12,862 bases of DNA from JAEZAF01 sp964395665 (GTDB lineage Bacteria; Chloroflexota; Anaerolineae; Aggregatilineales; Phototrophicaceae): NCBI GenBank assembly GCA_964395665.1, contig CAYNDH010000132.1, positions 1 to 12,862 of the forward strand, given 5' to 3'. Below are positions 7,551-12,862 of this stretch, one piece after another. The notes below the pieces were generated by a model. The model was not told the DNA's origin. It saw nothing but the letters and a program-made list of their open reading frames with translations, and made no database searches. Each line of letters opens with the position of its first letter. Within the stretch, counting starts at the first letter, position 1. A program made the position numbers and the translations under genes.

Positions 7551-7888
7551 TCTTTTTTCTCCTGTGTATCCAGTTAGAGTAGAAGAGGTATTTTTACGAG
7601 TATAAGTGACAATACCGATTGTCCTCTCATACTTTATACCTACTTATCGTATCATCGAAGCGGCGGAGATCGTAGCGTCAGAATATAAAAACTTGTAAAA
7701 ATTCTGATGATCTTCTCGTCAAAAAATGATGAGCAGATCGGTAGAATGTGTTACAGCCCTTGATCATCCTGACAGATCTGATACTCCGGAGCCTAGTACG
7801 ATAACGTGATCCCGATACGCGATACTCGATCCATCGCGATCTGATACACAATACAATACGATGTTTATATTAAGGGAGTTTTGCGCCG
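7551..7888. promoter_or_regulatory. Divergent 338-base control region, AT-rich, with repeats
   Basis: This gap separates the minus-strand secreted protein from the plus-strand peptidase gene and has no convincing ORF of its own. Contents: the palindrome at 7608-7623 (separate entry); TCAGAAT (7678-7684) inverted against ATTCTGA (7701-7707); and a direct repeat GATCTGATAC at 7775-7784 and 7838-7847, 63 bases apart, within a stretch of repeated GATAC/CGAT words (7778-7850). Candidate -10 boxes for the plus strand are TACAAT (7852-7857) and TATATT (7866-7871), neither with a good -35. AGGGAG (7873-7878) is the ribosome site of the peptidase gene. Confidence 0.55.
7599..7623 (-). promoter_or_regulatory. 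Palindrome beside a -10 box of the secreted-protein gene
   Basis: GACAAT (7608-7613) and ATTGTC (7618-7623) form a perfect inverted repeat with a 4-base spacer. On the minus strand it lies directly upstream of TATACT (7599-7604), a plausible -10 box about 50 bases before the ATG. No good -35 was found. A regulator binding here would sit in the promoter spacer. Confidence 0.4.
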
Positions 7889-8347
7889 ATGCGCTTTCTC
7901 ATGTTCCTCTTAAGTATCATCAGTGCGCTGATGCTGCTCATTCACGCATCGGGCAGTGTGCCGCTTCAGGCACAGACAGCCGAGCGCCCGCTGATCCTGC
8001 CGATGGCGAGTGCCCCCGGCCCGAATACATGGCTTTTCGGCCAGCCATATGGCAACACCGTGACGGCGTATAACACCGGTTCGCGCCAGTACAGCGCCGG
8101 ACAGGGCCTGCACTTCGGGCTGGATTTCAGTATGCCGTGCGGCACGCCGCTGGTCGCTGTGGCCGATGGTGTGGTGACGGCGGTCGATAATATGGCATTT
8201 GGCTCTGCCCCGCATAACCTGATTATCCAGCATCCGGATCTGAACCTGGCGTCGCTCTATGGTCATCTGCTGGAACCCGACGCCGGTCACTGTCGGGCAG
8301 CAGGTGAGGCAGGGCGAGATCGTGGCCTATTCCGGCGATCCGGATGA
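7889..8347 (+). CDS. 5' part of the M23 peptidase gene: signal peptide and first half of the domain
   Basis: As it stands this frame encodes 152 residues. Residues 1-29 are a signal peptide (MRFLMFLLSIISALMLLIHA, then SGSVPLQAQ). A Gly/Tyr-rich segment follows, then the first zinc-binding motif HFGLD (H75, D79), the core AVADGVVTAVD and YGHLLEP ending at P130. After P130 the next 22 residues (DAGHC... to the TGA at 8345) are Arg/Gly-rich, unlike any M23 sequence, and look like out-of-frame translation. Alone it lacks the HxH motif and cannot be an active peptidase. Confidence 0.75.
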   Translation: MRFLMFLLSIISALMLLIHASGSVPLQAQTAERPLILPMASAPGPNTWLFGQPYGNTVTAYNTGSRQYSAGQGLHFGLDFSMPCGTPLVAVADGVVTAVDNMAFGSAPHNLIIQHPDLNLASLYGHLLEPDAGHCRAAGEAGRDRGLFRRSG

Positions 8348-9605
8348 TACCTGTGTCAACCGTCCGCACCTGCATTACGAACTGCGGTCGATGGATTACG
8401 GCACCACCTATAATCCGGTCAACTGGATTGATGCCGAGTGGCATAGCCTGGGGATTGTCGGCGGATTTAATTACCCGCTGTTCCAGATCGACCTGTACAA
8501 CACCCACCGCTGGCTGTCGCTGGATGATCAGCCGGATGTGGTGTTCGGCGGCGGGGTGCTGAATGGCTACCCGCTGGCTGATACCTATCCGCCGAATGGC
8601 AGCCTGCGTCCGGCAGTGAATCCGCCACTGCGCTCACAGGTCACACCGTTTGATGCCAGCGCGGGATGGCGCACGCGGATCATCGGCTTCAGCAAGTGCT
8701 GCCCGGTGCAGTGGTGGGATGTGCAGAATCCGGACCGGCTGTGGGTGCTGGATGGCGGCGTCGGCCAGCGCGCACTGGTCTATGAATGGTCGGCGGATCT
8801 GGGGCAGATCGTCCAGCCCGGTGTGGATGCGCCGCCAGCCTATACCTCACCGGACAGCACACGGACGATCCGCGTGGAAGGCGAAAATGCGGTCATCCGC
8901 ACGTTGAGCGACGGCGCTGCCGTTTCTGTGTTTACCGGCGGCGTGATGCCTACCCTTAGCACAGATAATTCAAAGCTGCTCTGGACGGTCAGCCAGCCGA
9001 GTCCGCAGAATGTGCCGGGGGCGCGTCCGCTGATGACGGTTTATATGGCGGATGCTGTGGACAGGGCCGAAGCCCGTGCCATCCTGACTGCCGAAGGCGC
9101 GTCCGCTTTGTGGCTGGACGCTGACCGCCTGCTGCTTAGTCTGCCGGGTGTGCGCCCGACGACCCTGCTGGCAGTCTACGATACCCGCGACGGTTCGCAG
9201 TTCACACTGGGGACATTTGTCGGGCTGCGGAATCTGACCGTCTCACCGGATGGGGCGCGGGTGATGTTCTATACCCCGTATCAGCAAAACCCGGACGACA
9301 GCGCGATCTATGTGCTGGAGACGCAGCCCGGTGCCGTACCGCAGAAGATCGACTGGTTTGGTGGCTGGCGCTGGCGTGATGCCGAGAGCGTCTACTACAT
9401 CCCGTTCCAGTGGCAGGACGCGGTGCAGACGCTGCATTACTATAACGTCGTGACGGGTGAGGATGTGCAGCTCACCACGCCGGACGAGACGCCCTTCGGC
9501 GTGATGAATGCTGAATGGTCGGTATCCCCGGATGGCACGCGCATCGTCTTCCGTGATGTGCTCACCCGTGAGATGGCACTGCTGGAAGCGGTCGGTGGGG
9601 GATAG
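8259..9605 (+). CDS. 3' part of the gene: second half of the M23 domain plus propeller domain
   Basis: Real coding in this frame begins near 8278; the ATG at 8259 lies in the overlap and has no ribosome site. It supplies PTPVTVGQQVRQGEIVAYSG, the catalytic HLH (codons 8367-8375) and the end of the peptidase domain. A linker with a Cys-Cys pair (FSKCCPVQWW) follows, and then about 320 residues of propeller-like blades marked by SPDSTRTIRV, STDNSKLLWTV, SPDGARVMFY and SPDGTRIVFRD. The propeller may bind cell-wall or surface ligands; that role is inferred. Without a signal peptide or start site of its own, this half is unlikely to be made unless the frame is restored. Confidence 0.75.
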   Translation: MVICWNPTPVTVGQQVRQGEIVAYSGDPDDTCVNRPHLHYELRSMDYGTTYNPVNWIDAEWHSLGIVGGFNYPLFQIDLYNTHRWLSLDDQPDVVFGGGVLNGYPLADTYPPNGSLRPAVNPPLRSQVTPFDASAGWRTRIIGFSKCCPVQWWDVQNPDRLWVLDGGVGQRALVYEWSADLGQIVQPGVDAPPAYTSPDSTRTIRVEGENAVIRTLSDGAAVSVFTGGVMPTLSTDNSKLLWTVSQPSPQNVPGARPLMTVYMADAVDRAEARAILTAEGASALWLDADRLLLSLPGVRPTTLLAVYDTRDGSQFTLGTFVGLRNLTVSPDGARVMFYTPYQQNPDDSAIYVLETQPGAVPQKIDWFGGWRWRDAESVYYIPFQWQDAVQTLHYYNVVTGEDVQLTTPDETPFGVMNAEWSVSPDGTRIVFRDVLTREMALLEAVGGG

Positions 9606-9624
9606 GATGTGTGAAACAAGAGTC

Positions 9625-9646
9625 AGGGCGAGAAGAATCCCGCCCT
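9625..9646. other. Hairpin between convergent genes
   Basis: AGGGCG (9625-9630) and CGCCCT (9641-9646) form a 6-bp stem around ten bases, 20 bases after the stop of the peptidase/propeller gene. There is no T-run on either side, so it is only a weak terminator candidate. Confidence 0.35.
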
Positions 9647-9682
9647 ATGTGCATTGCGGATTGTGATTCGGACGCCTGCGGC

Positions 9683-10135
9683 CTATCCCTGTGGTGATTC
9701 CGCCCCTGCCGCCACATAATTCGCGGATTCGTCCTCATTCGGCGGAATCACCTTGATCACATCGATCAGGACGCCGTTCGGATCTGATGTGATGAAATGA
9801 CGCTGCCCGAAGGCCTCATCACGCAGCGGGATGTGCAGCGGCAGCCCATGTTCGACGATCAGGCGCTGATATTCCGCATCAACATCTTCAACTTCGAAGT
9901 TCAGCAGCAGCAGGCCGGAAAGCGGCTGGCGGAAATCTGCCGGGACGGTCTCGTGGTCGGGATTCAGCAGCGCCAGTTCGTATCCCGCTGGATGCCGCAG
10001 GCTGATATACCAGTCTGCCTCATAGGTCAGTTCGAAACCAAGCTGCTGCGTGTAGAAATCGCGTGATTCTGCGATCTTCGGCGTTCCAATCACGGGATAG
10101 AAGCTGTTAAGCCGACTCTGTGACGCTGCCTGCAT
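9683..10135 (-). CDS. VOC (glyoxalase/bleomycin-resistance fold) protein, probable TetR target
   Basis: A 150-residue cytoplasmic protein starting at ATG 10135, with GAGAGGA about nine bases upstream. It has two beta-alpha-beta-beta-beta halves of the vicinal-oxygen-chelate fold: FYPVIGTPKIAESRDFYTQQLGFELTYEADWY at 12-43 and LLLLNFEVEDVDAEYQRL ... FITSDPNGVLIDVIKV at 75-129. The usual first metal His (as in HV-L-V-D) is missing and the final Glu is replaced by Asp. It may therefore be a binding or sequestering protein, like bleomycin-resistance proteins, rather than a metal enzyme. It is divergent from a TetR gene, with two palindromes between them, so it is most likely repressed by that TetR and induced by a small molecule it handles. 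Confidence 0.9.
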   Translation of the reverse strand: MQAASQSRLNSFYPVIGTPKIAESRDFYTQQLGFELTYEADWYISLRHPAGYELALLNPDHETVPADFRQPLSGLLLLNFEVEDVDAEYQRLIVEHGLPLHIPLRDEAFGQRHFITSDPNGVLIDVIKVIPPNEDESANYVAAGAESPQG

Positions 10136-10161
10136 GGTGATTTGTCCTCTCCGGTATTAAA

Positions 10162-10209
10162 ATACATACAATGTGTATGTGTTTTATGATACATACAATC
10201 TGTATGTAT
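10162..10209. promoter_or_regulatory. Two copies of a 21-base operator palindrome (TetR type)
   Basis: Copy 2 (10189-10209) is ATACATACA-N3-TGTATGTAT, a perfect palindrome around its 3-base centre. Copy 1 (10162-10182) is ATACATACA-N3-TGTATGTGT with one mismatch in the outer arm. Centres are 27 bases apart. They fill the gap between the VOC gene and the TetR gene; copy 2 ends eight bases before the TetR ribosome site, so binding would shut both genes. TACAAT words inside each copy may serve as -10 boxes. Confidence 0.88.
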
Positions 10210-10227
10210 GTCAATCAGGAGAACATG

Positions 10228-10830
10228 ATGACGAAAACAGGCCGAACCAAAGCCGCACAGCGTGAAACCACCACTCGCCAGTTGATCGACATCGCACGCG
10301 AACATTTCACCCGTGATGGTTATGCCAATGCCGCCACCGAAGAGATCGTCGCGCAGGCCGGTGTGACACGCGGTGCGCTCTATCACCATTTCGGCAGCAA
10401 AGAAGGGCTGTTTCTGGCCGTGCTGCGAGCCGTCCAGCGGGAAGTCGCCGCACAGGTCGCCGCTGCTGCGGATTCCGCCGGTGATGATGCATGGGATGTG
10501 CTGAAAGCCGGATGCCGCGCCTTTCTGGAAGCCAGTCTTGCGCCGCAGGTGCGGCGGATTCTGCTGGTGGATGCGCCAGCGGTGGTCGGGTGGGAAGCAT
10601 GGCGTCAGACCGATGCCGAAGGCGCGTTCCCGCTGCTGCACGAAGGGCTGGCACAGCTTCAGCGTGAAGGCGCACTTCAGGGATTGTCGGTGGATGGGTT
10701 AGCGTATCTGCTGTCCGGCGCGATGAATGAAGCCGCGCTGTGGATTGCCCAATCTGACCAGCCCGACGCCGCGCTGGATGCGGCTGTCCGGTCACTGGAC
10801 GCGCTGATTGACGGCCTGCGGGGATCGTAG
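10228..10830 (+). CDS. TetR/AcrR family transcriptional repressor
   Basis: A 200-residue protein when started at the second ATG of ATGATG (10228), six bases after AGGAG (10217-10221). The first ATG at 10225 is too close to it, and starts further upstream would run through the operator. The helix-turn-helix lies at about 35-58 (ATEEIVAQAGVTRGALYHHFGSKEGL), preceded by the typical helix RQLIDIAREHFTRDGY. The C-terminal ligand and dimer region contains VRRILLVDAPAVVGWEAWR (108-126), typical of one common TetR subgroup. The two palindromes just upstream and the divergent VOC gene indicate that it represses itself and that gene. The inducer is unknown. Confidence 0.95.
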   Translation: MTKTGRTKAAQRETTTRQLIDIAREHFTRDGYANAATEEIVAQAGVTRGALYHHFGSKEGLFLAVLRAVQREVAAQVAAAADSAGDDAWDVLKAGCRAFLEASLAPQVRRILLVDAPAVVGWEAWRQTDAEGAFPLLHEGLAQLQREGALQGLSVDGLAYLLSGAMNEAALWIAQSDQPDAALDAAVRSLDALIDGLRGS

Positions 10831-10850
10831 GGGCGCAATACATTGCGCCC
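10831..10850. other. Strong hairpin between TetR and the second VOC gene
   Basis: GGGCGCAA (10831-10838) and TTGCGCCC (10843-10850) form a perfect 8-bp stem with a 4-base loop, immediately after the TetR stop codon. There is no T-run on either side. It may be a transcript-end hairpin for the two convergent genes or a single copy of a dispersed GTAGGGGCGC-type palindromic repeat. Confidence 0.5.
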
Positions 10851-10872
10851 ATTACCTGATGCCTGTCTGATT

Positions 10873-11259
10873 CTATCCTGCCTGTGCGATCTGGACGATA
10901 TTGCCGACCGTGTCTTCCAGATTCGCAACCGTAACCGGCCCCATATTGGTCGGTTCCATGGTGAAGGTCACGCCGAGATTTTTCAGGCGTTCGTATTCGC
11001 CCTGAATATCCGTCACACCAAAGACCATGCAGGGAAGCTGCTGCTCGATCAGGCCCTTCTGATAGGCTTTCGCAATCGGGTTGTCGTTTGGCTCAAGCAG
11101 GAGCTGCGTGCCGTTGACATCTTCAGGTGAGGCAACAGTGATGAAGCGGAATTCTCCGACAGGCACGTCCACGACTTTCACGAAGCCGAGCGTCTCGGTA
11201 TAGAACTTTTCGGCCTTGTCCTGATCATTGACAAAGACGCTGACGGTCTGAATTTTCAT
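10873..11259 (-). CDS. VOC family protein (glyoxalase-like fold)
   Basis: A 128-residue cytoplasmic protein starting MKIQTVSVFVNDQDKAEKFY at ATG 11259, with GGGAG about ten bases before it. A longer in-frame start at 11304 would begin inside the predicted operator and before any ribosome site, so it is rejected. The fold shows as two repeats: VFVNDQDKAEKFYTETLGF at 8-26 and MVFGVTDIQGEYERLKNLGVTF at 78-99. It ends GPVTVANLEDTVGNIVQIAQ, a common variant of the family. The canonical metal His and the final Glu are absent (Val and Gln in those places), so metal-dependent catalysis is doubtful. It is not closely similar to the other VOC protein in the window, and its operator differs, so it answers to another regulator. 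Confidence 0.92.
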   Translation of the reverse strand: MKIQTVSVFVNDQDKAEKFYTETLGFVKVVDVPVGEFRFITVASPEDVNGTQLLLEPNDNPIAKAYQKGLIEQQLPCMVFGVTDIQGEYERLKNLGVTFTMEPTNMGPVTVANLEDTVGNIVQIAQAG

Positions 11260-11299
11260 GATGGCGGGTCTCCCTGGATTCAGCAGAGCAAAGTAGATG

Positions 11300-11349
11300 T
11301 GCAACCAATTGATTGCATCTAATATAGCTCACCTGTTCGATGGAGTCAA
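11300..11349 (-). promoter_or_regulatory. Sigma70-type promoter overlapped by an 18-base palindrome
   Basis: On the minus strand TTGACT (11344-11349) and TATATT (11321-11326) are separated by exactly 17 bases. Transcription would start near 11314, about 55 bases before the ATG of the VOC gene. A palindrome, TGCAA-C-CAATTG-A-TTGCA (11300-11317), with one mismatched pair, covers that start. This is a classic repressor position. No regulator gene is adjacent. Confidence 0.8.
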
Positions 11350-11389
11350 GCGATTGGGTGAGATATCATCCGGCGCGGTGGCCTGTTAT

Positions 11390-12751
11390 TTATTTGCTGC
11401 GATGTGCGGCTGGAAGGGTGACCATACTCACCAGCCACAGCACCGCCATGATGACGCCGCCGATGGCGAACGGCGCCAGCGCTCCATAGCGCTGAAACAG
11501 CAGCCCGCCCATCAGCGGCGCGACCGCATTGGCCGCGCTGACAAAGGCCGAACTCGCGCCGAGTACGCTGCCGAAATCTTCAGGTGATACGCTGCGCGTC
11601 ATCAGGCTGTTGAGGCTGGGTCGGATCAGCCCCGCGCCAATCGACAGCGGCACAATCGCCAGCAGCGTCACCAGCACGCCGCCGAAACCGCGATCTTCAT
11701 CACGGGGAAGCTCGACCGAGATTTCACCGATCATCGCTTCGGTGCTGCTGGTGGAATCTTCGACGCCCATACTGGCAAGTTCATTCTGTACTACACGCTG
11801 CACGTACAGCGGATGCGGCTGCTGCGGCGTGCCTGCCAGCAGCAGCAGTCCGACGGCCAGCATTGCCAGCGCCGCCTGTGCGACCCGTGCTTCGCCATAT
11901 CTGCGCGTCCATTTGCCGATCATCCCCATCTGCACGCCGACCAGCAGTACACCGACGATCACGAAGATCACGGCGTTCCCCTGTCCAAGCAGGCCGAGCC
12001 GGTTGAGCGTGAATAATCCCAACAGGCTCTCGAAGCCGAAGAAGATCACCTGCTGCGCGAACATCAGCACCAGCAGCAGGCCGATGTGTGGACGCAGCAG
12101 CATCCGGTAGGCGTTGGACAGGATATTGCCGCGCCCGGTTGCGCCGCGCTTTGACTCCGGCAGTGTCTCTTTGAACACGAACAGCGTCAGCAGAATTGAC
12201 AGAAATGAGTAGGCCGCCGCGATATAGGCCGGGACTGCCAGATCGTCACTGAATTCCAGCGCCAGCAGCGCGATCACCGGGCCGAAGATGAAGCCCAGCC
12301 CGAAGGCCGCGCCGGTCAGCCCCAGCCCCTGTGCGCGGTTTTCTTCTGTCGTGATGTCTGACAGCGCGGCCTGTGCGGTGGCGATATTCGCGCCAAACAG
12401 CCCGTCGATCACCCGCGACAGGATCACCATCCACAGCGAACCGGCCATGCCCAGCATCACGAAGCTGATACAGGTCGTCACCTGACTGATGAGCAGCAGC
12501 GGCTTGCGTCCGTAGCGGTCACTAAGCGCGCCCATCACCGGCACACCGATCAACTGCGCCAGCGGGAAGGCCGCCGCCACCAGTCCGATTTCCAGCGGAG
12601 TTGCGCCGAAGCGCACGGCGTACAGGTGCAGCAGCGGCAGGATCACCGTCAGGCCGAGGACATCGACGAAGGTCAGGGCGAAGATCGGCAGCACGCGCTC
12701 GAAGTTCAGGCCGGATGATGGCGCGGCGGGAGTCTGGGGGGAATCAGTCAT
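11390..12751 (-). CDS. MFS transporter of the drug:H+ antiporter (TetA-like) type
   Basis: A 453-residue inner-membrane protein with twelve predicted helices. Motif A is GALSDRYGRKPLLL (74-87) in the loop between helices 2 and 3. Helix 1 has FVDVLGLTVILPLL, as in TetA-like exporters. Helix 4 carries LSRVIDGLFGANIATAQAALSDIT (111-134) and helix 5 motif C, GAAFGLGFIFGPVIA (147-161), the antiporter signature. A loop of about 50 residues (307-356), acidic and Ser/Thr-rich, sits between helices 9 and 10 on the outer face, where relatives have only a few residues. The ATG at 12751 lacks a good ribosome site (CGTTCCCC precedes it). The substrate is unknown; export of a small toxic compound is the family expectation. 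No regulator adjoins it. Confidence 0.92.
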   Translation of the reverse strand: MTDSPQTPAAPSSGLNFERVLPIFALTFVDVLGLTVILPLLHLYAVRFGATPLEIGLVAAAFPLAQLIGVPVMGALSDRYGRKPLLLISQVTTCISFVMLGMAGSLWMVILSRVIDGLFGANIATAQAALSDITTEENRAQGLGLTGAAFGLGFIFGPVIALLALEFSDDLAVPAYIAAAYSFLSILLTLFVFKETLPESKRGATGRGNILSNAYRMLLRPHIGLLLVLMFAQQVIFFGFESLLGLFTLNRLGLLGQGNAVIFVIVGVLLVGVQMGMIGKWTRRYGEARVAQAALAMLAVGLLLLAGTPQQPHPLYVQRVVQNELASMGVEDSTSSTEAMIGEISVELPRDEDRGFGGVLVTLLAIVPLSIGAGLIRPSLNSLMTRSVSPEDFGSVLGASSAFVSAANAVAPLMGGLLFQRYGALAPFAIGGVIMAVLWLVSMVTLPAAHRSK

Positions 12752-12804
12752 GGGGAACGTTTCATTTCAGCGATCAGCAGATAATACAGAATCAAATGGC
12801 CTCT

Positions 12805-12832
12805 ATTGTCGTCTGGATGATGCGCTGCACAA
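12805..12832 (-). promoter_or_regulatory. Candidate promoter of the MFS gene
   Basis: On the minus strand TTGTGC (12827-12832) and GACAAT (12805-12810) are spaced by 16 bases, giving a leader of about 46 bases. TATTAT (12781-12786) nearer the gene is an alternative -10 box without a -35. The match is moderate. Confidence 0.35.
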
Positions 12833-12862
12833 GCCCCAAACGCGGCGGACGTGCCGTTGCAC

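Larger units (their letters stand above)
7889..9605 (+). pseudogene. Exported M23 peptidase / propeller fusion, interrupted by a frameshift
   Basis: Two reading frames together encode one protein of about 571 residues: signal peptide, LytM/M23 zinc peptidase domain (about 45-180) and a TolB/WD40-like propeller (about 250-571). The frame changes inside the peptidase domain. Removing one C of the CCC at 8276-8278 makes the two halves join as YGHLLEPTPVTVGQQVRQG, which is what the family shows there. All metal and catalytic residues are then present (H75 and D79 in HFGLD, H126 in YGHL, H160 and H162 in HLH). Both halves are otherwise undamaged, so the shift is either recent or an assembly error. 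If real, the product stops at 8347 and the peptidase is dead. The ATG at 7889 follows AGGGAG with about ten bases of spacing. Confidence 0.8.

Noticed and set aside
8276..8278. Programmed +1 frameshift at CCC-G in the peptidase gene
   Set aside because: There is no stop codon right after the slip site, no upstream ribosome-site-like stimulator and no clear downstream structure; a simple one-base insertion or read error explains it better.
10090..10852. Two long open frames on the minus strand opposite the TetR gene (183 and 181 codons)
   Set aside because: Their translations are Arg/His/Pro-rich low-quality sequences without any domain, while the plus-strand frame is a clear TetR protein with a ribosome site. 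They are shadows of GC-rich coding.
11260..11304. Extended N-terminus of the second VOC protein (start at 11304)
   Set aside because: That start codon lies inside the predicted operator with no ribosome site, whereas MKIQTVSVFV at 11259 has GGGAG and begins exactly where VOC proteins begin.
1..12862. Mobile element, CRISPR array, defence island, biosynthetic cluster, tRNA or rRNA
   Set aside because: No transposase, integrase, terminal inverted repeats, regular spacer arrays, cloverleaf or rRNA-like stretches were seen; the genes belong to unrelated families and mostly form single-gene units.

Overview
The window looks like chromosomal DNA from a free-living bacterium, most likely a member of the Chloroflexota (Anaerolineae-like). 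This is inferred from style: moderately GC-rich genes, several secreted proteins with Ala-Gln-Asp style signal-peptide ends, TolB/WD40-like propeller proteins, an M23 peptidase joined to a propeller, and frequent GTG starts with strong AGGAG sites. No rRNA, tRNA, transposase, integrase, phage gene or CRISPR array was seen, and nothing here makes an obvious multi-gene system. It is a run of mostly independent single genes with unusually readable control signals.

Left part (1-5309, all minus strand): a large polytopic membrane protein whose outer C-terminal third is three tandem domains with a 136-residue period (24-3011). Next comes a secreted propeller-like protein with its own intrinsic terminator and an expanded signal peptide (3198-4376), then a class I SAM methyltransferase (4518-5309). 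The big membrane gene is visibly poorer in G+C than the rest.

Middle (5310-7550): a possible 41-residue Cys-rich peptide ORF (5427-5552) overlaps the start of a carbon-nitrogen hydrolase homologue (5540-6376). That protein keeps the catalytic Glu and Lys but has Gly where the nucleophilic Cys should be. A near-ideal bidirectional terminator (6406-6442) separates it from a convergent secreted acidic protein (6459-7550). A 338-base non-coding region with inverted repeats follows.

Right part (7889-9605): an exported M23 peptidase fused to a propeller domain, split by an apparent one-base insertion inside the peptidase domain. After it come a VOC (glyoxalase-fold) protein (9683-10135) and a divergent TetR regulator (10228-10830), with two copies of a near-perfect 21-base palindrome between them. 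This is a clear regulator/target pair. A second VOC protein (10873-11259, minus) has a good sigma70-type promoter with an unrelated 18-base palindrome sitting on its predicted start of transcription. The window ends with an MFS drug-efflux-type transporter (11390-12751, minus) that has an unusually long external loop.

The items most worth a second look are the Cys-to-Gly hydrolase with the Cys-rich ORF in front of it, the triple-repeat membrane protein, the two operator systems, and the frameshifted peptidase.
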